Source: Actinomycetota bacterium
GTDB taxonomy: Bacteria; Actinomycetota; Actinomycetes; Mycobacteriales; Micromonosporaceae
DNA length: 64,000 nucleotides
Direction: 5' to 3'
NCBI GenBank assembly: GCA_005885555.1
Contig: VAWN01000089.1
Span: 44,720-108,719, forward strand
Translations under genes and position numbers: made by a program
The notes under the pieces: generated by a model
Told to the model about the DNA's origin: nothing
Databases searched by the model: none
Seen by the model: the letters and a program-made list of their open reading frames with translations, nothing else
Shown: positions 1-8,748 of the stretch, piece after piece
Position numbering within the stretch: position 1 is the first letter of the stretch
Layout of the letters: every line of letters starts with the position of its first letter

Positions 1-227
1 GGGTCGATCGCCGGATCGTCGAGCAGGGTCACGATCTGTTCCAGGGGGAACCCGAGCTCGCGGTAGAACAGCACGCGCTGCAGCCGCTCCAGATCGCCGG
101 CCGAGTACCGGCGGTACCCGGCGCCGCTGTACCCGCTCGGTACCAGCAGCCCGATCTGGTGGTAGTGATGCAGCGTGCGGACGCTGATCCCGGCCAGATT
201 GGCCACCTGGCCGACCGTGTAGCTCAT
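1..227 (-). CDS. MerR-family transcriptional regulator (3' end outside window)
   Basis: The minus-strand frame starts at ATG 227 and runs off the left edge, giving 75 residues. It opens MSYTVGQVANLAGISVRTLHHY, read here in two halves MSYTVGQVAN and LAGISVRTLHHY, which is the classic MerR winged helix-turn-helix start, followed by the GLL-P and YRRYS wing motifs and the start of the dimerisation helix. The TRTLHHY-like segment resembles the TipA-type branch. The effector domain is not visible, so the inducer cannot be guessed. An inverted repeat between unusually spaced promoter hexamers lies directly upstream, consistent with autoregulation. A GGGAGGG ribosome-binding site sits 5 bases before the ATG. 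Confidence 0.93.
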   Translation of the reverse strand, partial: MSYTVGQVANLAGISVRTLHHYHQIGLLVPSGYSGAGYRRYSAGDLERLQRVLFYRELGFPLEQIVTLLDDPAID

Positions 228-246
228 CGTTTCCCTCCCGAGGCCA

Positions 247-276
247 GGATGAGCCCTGACGCTACGTGAGGGTCAA
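247..276 (-). promoter_or_regulatory. MerR-type promoter with operator dyad
   Basis: Read on the minus strand, a TTGACC hexamer (276-271) is followed by a 19-base spacer and a weak CATCCT -10 (252-247). The spacer holds the dyad CCTCACG-TA-GCGTCAGG. A long 19-base spacer filled by a dyad is the hallmark of MerR-activated promoters. The -35 overlaps the last codons of the upstream ABM gene. Inference: the regulator controls itself. Confidence 0.65.
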
Positions 277-566
277 GCCGTCACGTCGAGGAAGTGCTCG
301 ACGACCGGTGCTCCGTCGAGGTAGGGCCCGATGTGGCCGCGCCAGGTGGTGAAGCGTTCGGTGGCCCGGAAGTTGTCCAGGTGCGCCTCGACCGAGTCCC
401 ACTCGACAAGCAGCACGAACCGGGACGGCGACTCGACCCCGCGGGTCATGCGTACCGACCGGCATCCCTCGGTTCCGGCCAGTACCGTGCGCGCCGTCCG
501 GTAGGCGGCGGCGAACTCGTCCTCCTGACCGGGTACCACATTGATGAGCGCAACTTCGAGAACCAT
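273..566 (-). CDS. Antibiotic biosynthesis monooxygenase (ABM) domain protein
   Basis: A 97-residue protein that is a single ABM (ferredoxin-like alpha/beta barrel) domain. Visible family marks are the N-terminal strand MVLEVALINVVPGQ, the EFAAAY helix, SVRMTRGVESPSRFVLL with the central strand, and the VEWDSVEAHLDNFR helix followed by the ERFTTWR segment. Such proteins are small dimeric cofactor-free oxygenases or hydroxyquinol-handling enzymes; the substrate cannot be deduced here. It starts at ATG 566 and lies directly upstream of the merR gene on the same strand with 45 bases between stop and start, so the regulator's promoter lies at its 3' end. Confidence 0.88.
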   Translation of the reverse strand: MVLEVALINVVPGQEDEFAAAYRTARTVLAGTEGCRSVRMTRGVESPSRFVLLVEWDSVEAHLDNFRATERFTTWRGHIGPYLDGAPVVEHFLDVTA

Positions 567-730
567 GGCGTGGAGGGTACCGGGGAGGGTGGCGGGCTAG
601 GCTCCTAGGACGCCGGACCTCGCGGCCCGGCGCCCCCTCGCGGCCCCGCGCCCGTGCCGCCCCGGGCGGCGGCACGTGACTTGTCCGACGGGATGAGCCG
701 GCCGGGCAACTCATCGGGCACAATGGACGG

Positions 731-892
731 GCAGGAGGGGAGTATTCCTCAAGCGACGGCGTCGTCAGCACGGTAGACCCGCGACCGGCCCGCACTTCGG
801 GATCCGGATCAGGGGTACGCCCGGCGCCGTCGGTCGCCGGGCACCACCGGCGACGGAAGAGACCTCCGGAGTCACGCCGTGCCTTCCGGAGG
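731..892 (+). promoter_or_regulatory. yybP-ykoY manganese riboswitch
   Basis: The leader of the TerC gene carries the conserved core of this class. Loop L1 reads GGGGAGTA (737-744), the L3 segment reads GTCGTCAGCACGG (770-782), and the closing strand of P1 ends AAGAGACCTCC (857-867), pairing with GGAGG at 734-738. Right after it, CCTCCGGA (863-870) is perfectly complementary to TCCGGAGG (885-892), which contains the ribosome-binding site of the gene. This suggests a translational ON switch: Mn2+ stabilises P1 and frees the ribosome site. The rest of the stretch 567-730 shows no gene. Confidence 0.85.
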
Positions 893-901
893 TTGTATCT
901 C

Positions 902-1876
902 GTGTCGGTTTCGCCGCTCGTCTGGGCTGTCACGCTGGTCGTGCTGACCGCCATCCTCGTCGTCGACCTGGTCGTGGTGGCGCGCCGGCCGCGCGAACCG
1001 ACCCTGCGCGAGTCGGCGCTGTGGGTGACCGGGTACATCCTGCTGGCGGTGGCGTTCGGGCTGCTGATCTCGGCCGGGTACGGCGTCGCCGAGGGCGGAA
1101 AGTTCTTCGCCGGCTGGCTGACCGAGTACAGCCTGTCCGTGGACAACCTGTTCGTGTTCATGGTGATCATGGCGCAGTTCGCGGTACCGCGGCAGTACCA
1201 GCAGAAGGCGCTGATGATCGGCATCGTGCTGGCGCTGGTCATGCGGGGTGCCTTCATCGCCGTCGGCGCCGCCGCGCTCAACCGGTTCGACTGGCTCTTC
1301 TACCTGTTCGGGATCTTCCTGGTGTACACGGCGGTCCGGTTGATCCGGCCGGGTACCGCGACGAGTGCTCCGGCGGAGAGCCGGCTGATCCGCTGGACGC
1401 AGTCGGTGCTGCCGGTCACGACACGGTACGACGGTGCCCGGCTGACCACCCGCCGGGCGGGGCGGTGGCAGGTGACGCCGATGCTCATCGTGATGGTCGC
1501 GCTCGGTACCACAGACCTGGTCTTCGCCCTCGACTCGATCCCGGCGATCTTCGGCCTGACCCGCGCGGCCTTCCTGGTGTTCACCGCCAACGTGTTCGCC
1601 CTCATGGGGCTGCGCCAGCTCTACTTCCTGCTCGGCGGCCTGCTCAGCCGGCTGGTGTACCTGTCGGCGGGGCTGTCCGTGGTGCTCGGTTTCATCGGCA
1701 TGAAGCTGATCATGGAGGCGCTGCGCGAGAACGAGCTGCCGTTCCTCAACAACGGCAACCACATCGACGCGGTACCCGCGATCCCGATCTGGCTGTCGCT
1801 CGCGGTGATCATCGGCACGTTGACGGTCGCCACGATCGCGAGCCTCGCCAGGCCCGGCCGGGCGAACGTACGCTAG
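902..1876 (+). CDS. TerC-family integral membrane protein, probable Mn2+ exporter
   Basis: A 324-residue protein with about eight to nine membrane segments. TerC marks include the acidic YSLSVDNLFVF segment in the third helix and the matching ALGTTDLVFALDSIPAIF segment in the second half, whose Asp residues form the metal-binding membrane core of the family. The start is taken as GTG 902, nine bases after a GGAGG site; an in-frame TTG at 893 lies too close to that site. Members of this family (Alx, YkoY, MeeF/MeeY) export manganese, and the manganese riboswitch in front supports that role. The C-terminal half ends in a hydrophobic segment without a CBS domain. Confidence 0.9.
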   Translation: MSVSPLVWAVTLVVLTAILVVDLVVVARRPREPTLRESALWVTGYILLAVAFGLLISAGYGVAEGGKFFAGWLTEYSLSVDNLFVFMVIMAQFAVPRQYQQKALMIGIVLALVMRGAFIAVGAAALNRFDWLFYLFGIFLVYTAVRLIRPGTATSAPAESRLIRWTQSVLPVTTRYDGARLTTRRAGRWQVTPMLIVMVALGTTDLVFALDSIPAIFGLTRAAFLVFTANVFALMGLRQLYFLLGGLLSRLVYLSAGLSVVLGFIGMKLIMEALRENELPFLNNGNHIDAVPAIPIWLSLAVIIGTLTVATIASLARPGRANVR

Positions 1877-1879
1877 CCT
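1874..1879 (+). promoter_or_regulatory. -10 element of a likely leaderless promoter
   Basis: TAGCCT matches TANNNT and sits 7 bases before the ATG at 1887; its TAG is the stop codon of the TerC gene. With initiation about 7 bases downstream the transcript would begin at the start codon. No ribosome-binding site is visible. Confidence 0.5.
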
Positions 1880-1886
1880 GCCGCGG

Positions 1887-2681
1887 ATGGGCATCCCGCG
1901 AACGCTCGGCCTCAACGGCGCGCCGAACGCCCGCGACCTGGGCGGCCTGCCGGTGGCGGACGGCCGCACGGTACGCCCCGGCCTGGTCTTCCGCGCCCAG
2001 GCGCTGGGCCGGCTCAGCGACGACGACGTCGCGGTACTGGCCAGCCTGGGCCTCACCGACCTGCTGGACCTGCGGCACGGCAGCGAGATCGAGCTGGCGC
2101 CGCCCGACCGGTTGCCGGCCGGGCCGCAGGTCGCGCACATCCCGATCTTCGATCCGGCGCACCCGGTGTTCACGTACGTGTCGGCGGTGCTGCTCGGGCA
2201 CGACCTGAGCCGGTACGCGCAGCTGGCCGTCGAGGGCACCCCGTCGGCGATGCTGACCGTCTACCGATGGTTCGTCTCGGCACCGGCGGCGCGGGCCGCG
2301 TTCGCCACCGCGCTGCGCCGCATCACCGCCGCGACCGGGCCGCTGCTCTACCACTGCAGCGCCGGCAAGGACCGCACCGGCTGGCTGAGCGCCCTGCTGC
2401 TCGGCGCGCTCGGCGCCGACCGGACCACGATCACCGACGACTACCTGCTGACCAACGAGGTCACCGCGGAGGCGATGGCGAAGCTGCTGGCGGTGATGGA
2501 CACGCGCAAGGGGGTACCGCCGGATGTGCTGCGGCCGGTGCTCGACGCCGCGCCGGAGTACCTCGACGCCGCGTTCGAGCGGCTCGAATCCGAGTACGGC
2601 ACGCTGGACCGGTACCTGCGCGAGGGGTTGGGGCTGGGCGCGGACGAGCTGGCCGCGCTGCGCCGCCGGCTACTCGACTAG
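1887..2681 (+). CDS. Tyrosine-protein phosphatase (PtpB/MptpB-like)
   Basis: A 264-residue cytosolic enzyme of the DSP-like tyrosine phosphatase family that includes Mycobacterium MptpB. The N terminus has NARDLGGLPVADG and the VFRAQALGRL segment typical of the family; the P-loop HCSAGKDRTGW near residue 156 supplies the catalytic Cys and Arg, with the Lys-Asp insertion that links this family to lipid phosphatases. The C terminus has the YLDAAFERLESEYG helix. The real substrates (phosphotyrosine, phosphoinositides) are not shown by sequence. It starts 10 bases after terC and ends convergently with, and overlapping by 12 bases, the serine hydrolase gene. Confidence 0.92.
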   Translation: MGIPRTLGLNGAPNARDLGGLPVADGRTVRPGLVFRAQALGRLSDDDVAVLASLGLTDLLDLRHGSEIELAPPDRLPAGPQVAHIPIFDPAHPVFTYVSAVLLGHDLSRYAQLAVEGTPSAMLTVYRWFVSAPAARAAFATALRRITAATGPLLYHCSAGKDRTGWLSALLLGALGADRTTITDDYLLTNEVTAEAMAKLLAVMDTRKGVPPDVLRPVLDAAPEYLDAAFERLESEYGTLDRYLREGLGLGADELAALRRRLLD

Positions 2682-3455
2682 GTCCGCCCAGCTGGCCGCG
2701 GCCACCCGGGCCAGCAGCGCGCGGGCCGCGGCGTCCGGCAGCGTCGTGGTCGTGCACACCACCAGGGTGTACGGGGGCCGCCCGGCCGGAAACACCACCG
2801 CGGCCCCGTGCCGGACGCCGGTCACCCAGCCGCTCTTGGCCGCCATCCGGGTACCGGCGGGCAGTCCGGCCGCGAGGTCGTCGCGGTGCTCCTGTGCCGC
2901 AAGCGTGGCCAGCGGCCACCCGCCGGTCAGTACCACCCGGTCGAGCAACGCGGCGAGGTCGGCCGCGGTCACCTCGTTGGTGAGCCCGGCGGCACGGGCG
3001 GCGGCGTCCTCGATGCCCCGCTGGATCCGGCTGTACCGGGCGCCGGCCAGCCGCCACTCCCGGTCGGCCGCGGGGATTCCCACGTGCCCGATGACGATGT
3101 TGGTCGCGAGGTTGCTCGACCGCACGATCATCCGTTCGGCGAGCCAGCGTAGCGGCGCGGTACCGCCGAGTCGGTCCCATACGATGGGATCGTCGTCCGA
3201 TGCCCGGCCCAGCCGGTACGGCGGGGCGCCGGGGGCGGCGGATCGGAATTGGTCGATGACGGGTACCGGTGCGTCGAGGTCCAGTGCCCGGTGCGCGGCG
3301 GCCAGTACCGCGATCTTCATCGTGCTCGCCGCGTAGTGGATCGCGTGTTCCTCCCGCGCGTACCACGGATCCCGGGCGCCGACCGGCGCGCACCAGATCG
3401 AGACGGTACCCGGCACCGCCCCCACCGCTCGTCCTGATCGTCGTAGGCTCTCCAC
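2670..3455 (-). CDS. Serine hydrolase of the class A beta-lactamase fold
   Basis: About 261 residues. The three active-site boxes of the penicillin-binding fold are in order: SxxK as ASTMKIAVL, SxN as RSSNLATN, and KSG as AAKSGWVTG. No clear class A omega-loop ExxLN motif follows the SxN box, and no signal peptide is evident, so an esterase/peptidase-type or cytosolic hydrolase is as likely as a true beta-lactamase. Start uncertain: GTG 3455 was chosen, with GTG 3425 as the shorter option; longer extensions would run into the divergent neighbour whose start is at 3458. The two promoters must lie inside each other's coding ends. Confidence 0.8.
   Translation of the reverse strand: MESLRRSGRAVGAVPGTVSIWCAPVGARDPWYAREEHAIHYAASTMKIAVLAAAHRALDLDAPVPVIDQFRSAAPGAPPYRLGRASDDDPIVWDRLGGTAPLRWLAERMIVRSSNLATNIVIGHVGIPAADREWRLAGARYSRIQRGIEDAAARAAGLTNEVTAADLAALLDRVVLTGGWPLATLAAQEHRDDLAAGLPAGTRMAAKSGWVTGVRHGAAVVFPAGRPPYTLVVCTTTTLPDAAARALLARVAAASWADLVE
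3444..3449 (+). promoter_or_regulatory. -10 element of a likely leaderless promoter
   Basis: TAGGCT matches TANNNT and lies 8 bases before the GTG at 3458. No ribosome-binding site precedes that GTG, so transcription probably begins at or next to the start codon. The element overlaps the divergent serine hydrolase start region. Confidence 0.5.
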
Positions 3456-3457
3456 CC

Positions 3458-3969
3458 GTGTCAGCACCCTATGCGCCCCAACAGGGCCACCCCGCCACAT
3501 ACCCACCACAACCCGCATACCCACCACAACCCGCATACCCGCCGCCCCCGCCGCCGGTACCGCAGACGCAGTGCCGCCTGTGCGGCTGCGTACCCGCCGC
3601 CGACGTGACCTTCCGCGGCCACCGCGGGATGGTCTTCATCATGCAGTTCCTGCACCTGCGTGGCCCGTTCTGCCGCGACTGCGGCCTGGCGACGTTCCGC
3701 GAGATGACCGCGAAGACGCTGATCCAGGGCTGGTACGGGTACGCGTCGTCGATCATCACGCCGATCACCGTGCTCATCAACGTGTTCCGGCGTGGCAAGG
3801 TGGCCAACCTGCAGCCGCCGCAGCCGCCCGCCCACGGCCCCTACGGGCGGCCACGCGACCCCGGGCCGCCGCTGCTGTCCCGGCCGAGCGCGCTGATCGG
3901 GCTGTTCATCCCGGTCGCGCTGATCATCTTGCTAATCACGATCATCGCCGTCCAGGCGGCCTCGACGCC

Positions 3970-3976
<7 letters not shown>
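3458..3976 (+). CDS. Proline-rich, cysteine-motif, single-pass membrane protein of unknown function
   Basis: 172 residues. Residues 1-35 are Pro/Gln/Tyr-rich with a duplicated YPPQPA unit. A zinc-ribbon-like section follows with CRLCGC and, about 35 residues later, FCRDCG, i.e. two CxxC pairs. The C terminus carries one strong membrane helix (ALIGLFIPVALIILLITII) with a very short tail. Proteins of this plan are common in Micromonosporaceae without known role. The start GTG 3458 follows a TANNNT box. Its stop codon overlaps the end of typA (convergent, 7 bases). Confidence 0.8.
3498..3533 (+). repeat. Two perfect 18-bp tandem units inside the Pro-rich coding segment
   Basis: CATACCCACCACAACCCG occurs twice in a row and continues as a partial third unit, encoding the repeated YPPQPA hexapeptide. 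The length is a multiple of three, so copy number can vary without breaking the frame. Confidence 0.85.
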
Positions 3977-5826
<1,850 letters not shown>

Positions 5827-5880
5827 GATTCCCATCTTCCCCGGTCGGCCGAGGGGACCAGGTGCCGGGCCGGGCTCCGG

Positions 5881-5886
5881 TAGGGT
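5881..5886 (+). promoter_or_regulatory. -10 element of a likely leaderless promoter
   Basis: TAGGGT, 8 bases before GTG 5895, with no ribosome-binding site in between. Same arrangement as at 3444 and 31617. Confidence 0.5.
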
Positions 5887-5894
5887 CGGACGCC

Positions 5895-6779
5895 GTGGCC
5901 CTCCTGTCGAATCCGCGCAACCGGGTGGTCGCCGGGGCGGTGGTGGTGACGGTGGTCACCCTGGTCGGCGTGGCCGCGTTCTTCGGCCTGCGCGGCGACC
6001 CGAAGCCGGTCGCGAGCTTCCCGTCGCCCGCCGCGGTACCCGCCGCCTCCGACGGCTCGCCGTCTCCCGAGGCGACGAGCGACAGCCCGTCGCCGGTACC
6101 CAGCCCGACGCCGAGCCCGAAGGCCGCCGCACCGGCGCCGAAGAAGAAGGCGCCGCCGCCCAAACCCAAGCCGGTCACGGTGGCCCAGCCGCCGCCGGCG
6201 CACCCGGCGAGCCCGCCGCCGCGCTCGCCCGCGCCGGGTGCGAGCTGCCCGACCTACGCGGGGCCGGTCGCGCCGCGCGCCGACGTGGCCGCCGCCATGG
6301 GTACCGCGACCGGCCGCCAGTACCGGCCGACGCTGCGCCTCGACGACCACAACCCACCGGCGATCACCGTGCGGCTGCTGATGGTGCAGGGGATCGGCTG
6401 GATGGAGTCGGGCTGGCAATCGACGATCGTCTCCTGTGACGGCGGCGTCGGCACGATGCAGGTGATGAAGGACACCGCCGACTGGATGAACCAGAAGTAC
6501 GGCACGTCCTACGACTTCCACACGCTGTCCGGCAACGTGTCGGTCGCCTGCGGGTACCTCGCCTGGCTGACCCGGTACTTCGGCGACAGGTACTTCGGCG
6601 GCAACTACGACCTGACCGGCGACGCCACCAAGCTGGTGCTGCTCGACCTGGTGATCTCGGCGTACCAGGCCGGCTTCGGCGCGGTCGACAACGCCATGGC
6701 GGCCGGAAAGGACCTGCCGAACACGTGGTACGTCTACGGCGTCGAAGGCTTCATGACCAACCAGCCCTGGACCGGCTAG
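5895..6779 (+). CDS. Membrane-anchored lytic-transglycosylase-like protein
   Basis: 294 residues. An N-terminal membrane helix (about residues 12-32) is followed by a long low-complexity Pro/Ser/Lys/Ala stalk to about residue 115, then a globular domain beginning at CPTYAGP. The domain resembles the SLT/lysozyme-like fold: [10 protein letters not shown] carries the candidate catalytic Glu, followed by [17 protein letters not shown] and the [11 protein letters not shown] helix. Role inferred: cell-wall remodelling outside the membrane. The stop codon TAG (6777-6779) contains the TA target dinucleotide of the IS630 element that follows, so the insertion did not change the protein. Confidence 0.82.
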   Translation: MALLSNPRNRVVAGAVVVTVVTLVGVAAFFGLRGDPKPVASFPSPAAVPAASDGSPSPEATSDSPSPVPSPTPSPKAAAPAPKKKAPPPKPKPVTVAQPPPAHPASPPPRSPAPGASCPTYAGPVAPRADVAAAMGTATGRQYRPTLRLDDHNPPAITVRLLMVQGIGWMESGWQSTIVSCDGGVGTMQVMKDTADWMNQKYGTSYDFHTLSGNVSVACGYLAWLTRYFGDRYFGGNYDLTGDATKLVLLDLVISAYQAGFGAVDNAMAAGKDLPNTWYVYGVEGFMTNQPWTG

Positions 6780-6797
6780 TGCGTTGACCTTGAAGTA
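6779..6797 (+). repeat. Left terminal inverted repeat of the IS630 element
   Basis: 19 bp identical to the reverse complement of the right end; it begins immediately after the target TA. Confidence 0.9.
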
Positions 6798-6888
6798 TTG
6801 CCTGGTTTGTGACGCGCCCGCGCCGGTGCGTGATATTAGGGCTGTTTCGGCCCATTCTTGATCTTGCGGGGGTGGATCGAGGTGTGCC

Positions 6889-7937
6889 ATGTCCACACGT
6901 GTCAGGGCCCGTCGATTGACTCAGGACGAGGGCCAGTACCTGCAACGGCTGGTGCGCCGGGGTCGTCACGACTCCGTGCGGTACCGCCGCGCATTGATCA
7001 TCATGGCGTCGGCGTCCGGGACCGGGGCGCCGGCGATCGCGCAGCTGGTGGCCGCGGACCCGGACACGGTCCGGGACGTGATCCACGCGTTCAACGCCCA
7101 GGGGCTGGCCATGCTGGCACCGCACTGGGGGGCTGGGCGCCCGCGGCGAATCACCGACGAGGACATCGCCGTCGTGGTGGCCACGGCCATGACCCGGCCG
7201 AAGAAGCTCGGATTACCGTTCACGCACTGGAGCATCCGCAAGCTGACCGCGTACCTGGGCGGCTGGTACGGTCACCACGACCCGACGCTGGTACCGGCCC
7301 GGATGATACGTATCGGACGCGAGCGTGTGCGGGTGATCCTGCACGAGCACGGCATCGGCTTTCAACGCACCCGGACCTGGAAGACCTCGACTGACCCGGC
7401 CTACGACGCCAAGTTGGACCGCATCGACGAGGTGATGTCCCGGTTTCGGCGACCGGGTCTTCGCGTTCGACCAGTTCGGGCCGTTGAGTATTCGGCCCTG
7501 CCACGGCACCTGCTGGGCCCGCCCGCAAGCATCCGGACCGGCCGCCCGCGACCTACCACCGCACGCACGGGATCCGGTACTTCCACGGCTGTTACAGCCT
7601 GGCCGAGGACCGGCTGTGGGGGGCGCGCTGCACGAACACAAGGGCGATCCGGGCCTGGGCCGCCGCGCACAAGGTCGAGCTGTGCCTGACCCCGACCAAC
7701 GCGTCCTGGGCCAACCCGATCGAGGCGCAGTTCGGACCGTTGCGGATGTTCACCATGGCCAACTCCGGCTACCCCAACCACACCACCCTGGCCCGGGACC
7801 TGCACGCCTACCTGCGCTGGCGCAACGCCAACAACCGCCACCCTGACGTCCTCGCAGCACAACGCCGTGAACGCGCCCGTGTCCGCAGCGACCGCCACCA
7901 ACGCTGGGGCCGCCGACCCGAAACCCAAGCGGCCTAA
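6889..7937 (+). pseudogene. IS630-family transposase, frameshifted and missing a catalytic Asp
   Basis: ATG 6889 opens an intact N-terminal half of about 185 residues: helix-turn-helix region with YLQRLVRRGRHDSVRYRRAL, then IAQLVAADPDTVRDVI, then the winged-helix part THWSIRKL. The frame shifts near 7447; the next frame carries the first catalytic Asp in FAFDQFGPL. It shifts again near 7525 (YHRTHGIRYFHGC) and around 7620-7645. The segment normally holding the second Asp (xLDNLSAHK type) is absent: HEHKG is joined directly to IRAWAAAHK. The final Glu box NPIEAQFGPL and the C terminus to TAA 7937 are preserved. The missing part looks like a deletion between two Lys-Gly-coding direct repeats. 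Confidence 0.88.
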
Positions 7938-7949
7938 CGAATCCGGTGC

Positions 7950-7968
7950 TACTTCAAGGTCAACGCAC
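7950..7968 (-). repeat. Right terminal inverted repeat of the IS630 element
   Basis: Complement of the left 19-bp end; followed by the TA at 7969-7970, which belongs to the stop codon of the convergent gene. Confidence 0.9.
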
Positions 7969-8579
7969 TAGCCGCCGGTGATGCCAGCGAGGTCGAGTAG
8001 ACGGCACATATCGTGGAAGCCCTCCACGCAGGCGCCGAGGACCGCACCATGCCGGCCGGAGGTCTGCGCGTACAGCAACAGAAAGTACGGATCGACGGTG
8101 TCCGGAGCATAGATGTTGGCCTCGACGACCACGCCGCTTGCGGGATCTTCAAACCGGCAGTGCTGCCCGTGCGGGTCCAGGTACCAGGTCGCGTCCCGAA
8201 ACCAGACAGTCTCCGGGCAGTCCCCGTCGACGTCACCCACAGGTGACACCCCAGCCCGCAGCTGGTCGACGAGCCCGCCGGCCAACTGCCGGAATTCGGC
8301 GACAAGGTTTTCCAAGGCCGGACGCAGGGTCGCAGCTTGCGAATCGGTGACCAGCTGGAGCACGGTGAGGATTGGCCCTCGGCCCGTCGTGCTCGGCGAG
8401 GCAATGACATGCACATCAGGCTCGAGCGCAATCCGCAGGGCCTGCGCAGCGGCTGTGGCAGCCGGCATGTCCACGGTCTCGTCCAGGCAGATGACCAGTC
8501 GGTGTCCGCGGGCGACCCGCACACGGATATCGACGGGGTCAGGTAGTCCTGCCGGGATCGCCCCAGCCTCTAGCTCCAT
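7968..8579 (-). CDS. Hypothetical protein, 203 residues
   Basis: Not recognised. The protein looks soluble and acidic, with alternating predicted strands and helices, no membrane helix and no signal peptide. The C-terminal part has aromatic-rich stretches (TVWFRDATWYLD and DPYFLLLYAQTSG) resembling small immunity-type or SUKH-like proteins only in general style, so no function is claimed. It starts at ATG 8579. Its TAG stop (complement of 7968-7970) uses the TA target of the IS630 insertion. It is sandwiched between a complete and a partial IS630 element. Confidence 0.65.
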   Translation of the reverse strand: MELEAGAIPAGLPDPVDIRVRVARGHRLVICLDETVDMPAATAAAQALRIALEPDVHVIASPSTTGRGPILTVLQLVTDSQAATLRPALENLVAEFRQLAGGLVDQLRAGVSPVGDVDGDCPETVWFRDATWYLDPHGQHCRFEDPASGVVVEANIYAPDTVDPYFLLLYAQTSGRHGAVLGACVEGFHDMCRLLDLAGITGG

Positions 8580-8612
8580 GACGTCAGGCTAGGCAGGGAG
8601 AACAGGGGACCA

Positions 8613-8737
8613 CCACCCGACGTCCTGGCCGCCGCCCGCCGCGACCGAGCCCGGATCCGCAGCAAACCCCCCGCTCGCGCCAAACCACCCGACAAACAGC
8701 CGGACCCCAACCCGGCCAACGTTCACGGTCAGAGCAC
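8613..8737 (+). mobile_element. Right-end remnant of a second IS630-type element
   Basis: Frame 8613 onward reads PPDVLAAARRDRARIRS, matching the last part of the neighbouring transposase (RHPDVLAAQRRERARVRS). The piece ends in TTCACGGTCAGAGCAC followed by TAG, resembling the right inverted repeat of the complete element. No left end or transposase body is present, so about 125 bases survive from a different, diverged copy. Confidence 0.72.
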
Positions 8738-8748
8738 TAGCGGCACGG

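Larger units (their letters stand above)
6779..7968 (+). mobile_element. IS630-family insertion sequence, decayed (1190 bp)
   Basis: The ends are 19-bp perfect terminal inverted repeats (GTGCGTTGACCTTGAAGTA at 6779-6797; its complement at 7950-7968). The element is flanked by the dinucleotide TA on both sides (6777-6778 and 7969-7970), as IS630/Tc1-type elements duplicate TA. It contains one transposase gene that is broken in several places, so it should be immobile unless helped in trans. Length and the single internal gene fit the family. Confidence 0.9.

Noticed and set aside
2670-3455. Calling the serine hydrolase a beta-lactamase resistance gene
   Set aside because: SxxK, SxN and KSG are present but no omega-loop ExxLN or signal peptide is evident; only the fold is supported.
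3498-3533. Possible CRISPR-like repeats
   Set aside because: Contiguous 18-bp coding units without spacers; no CRISPR array or cas gene was seen anywhere in the window.
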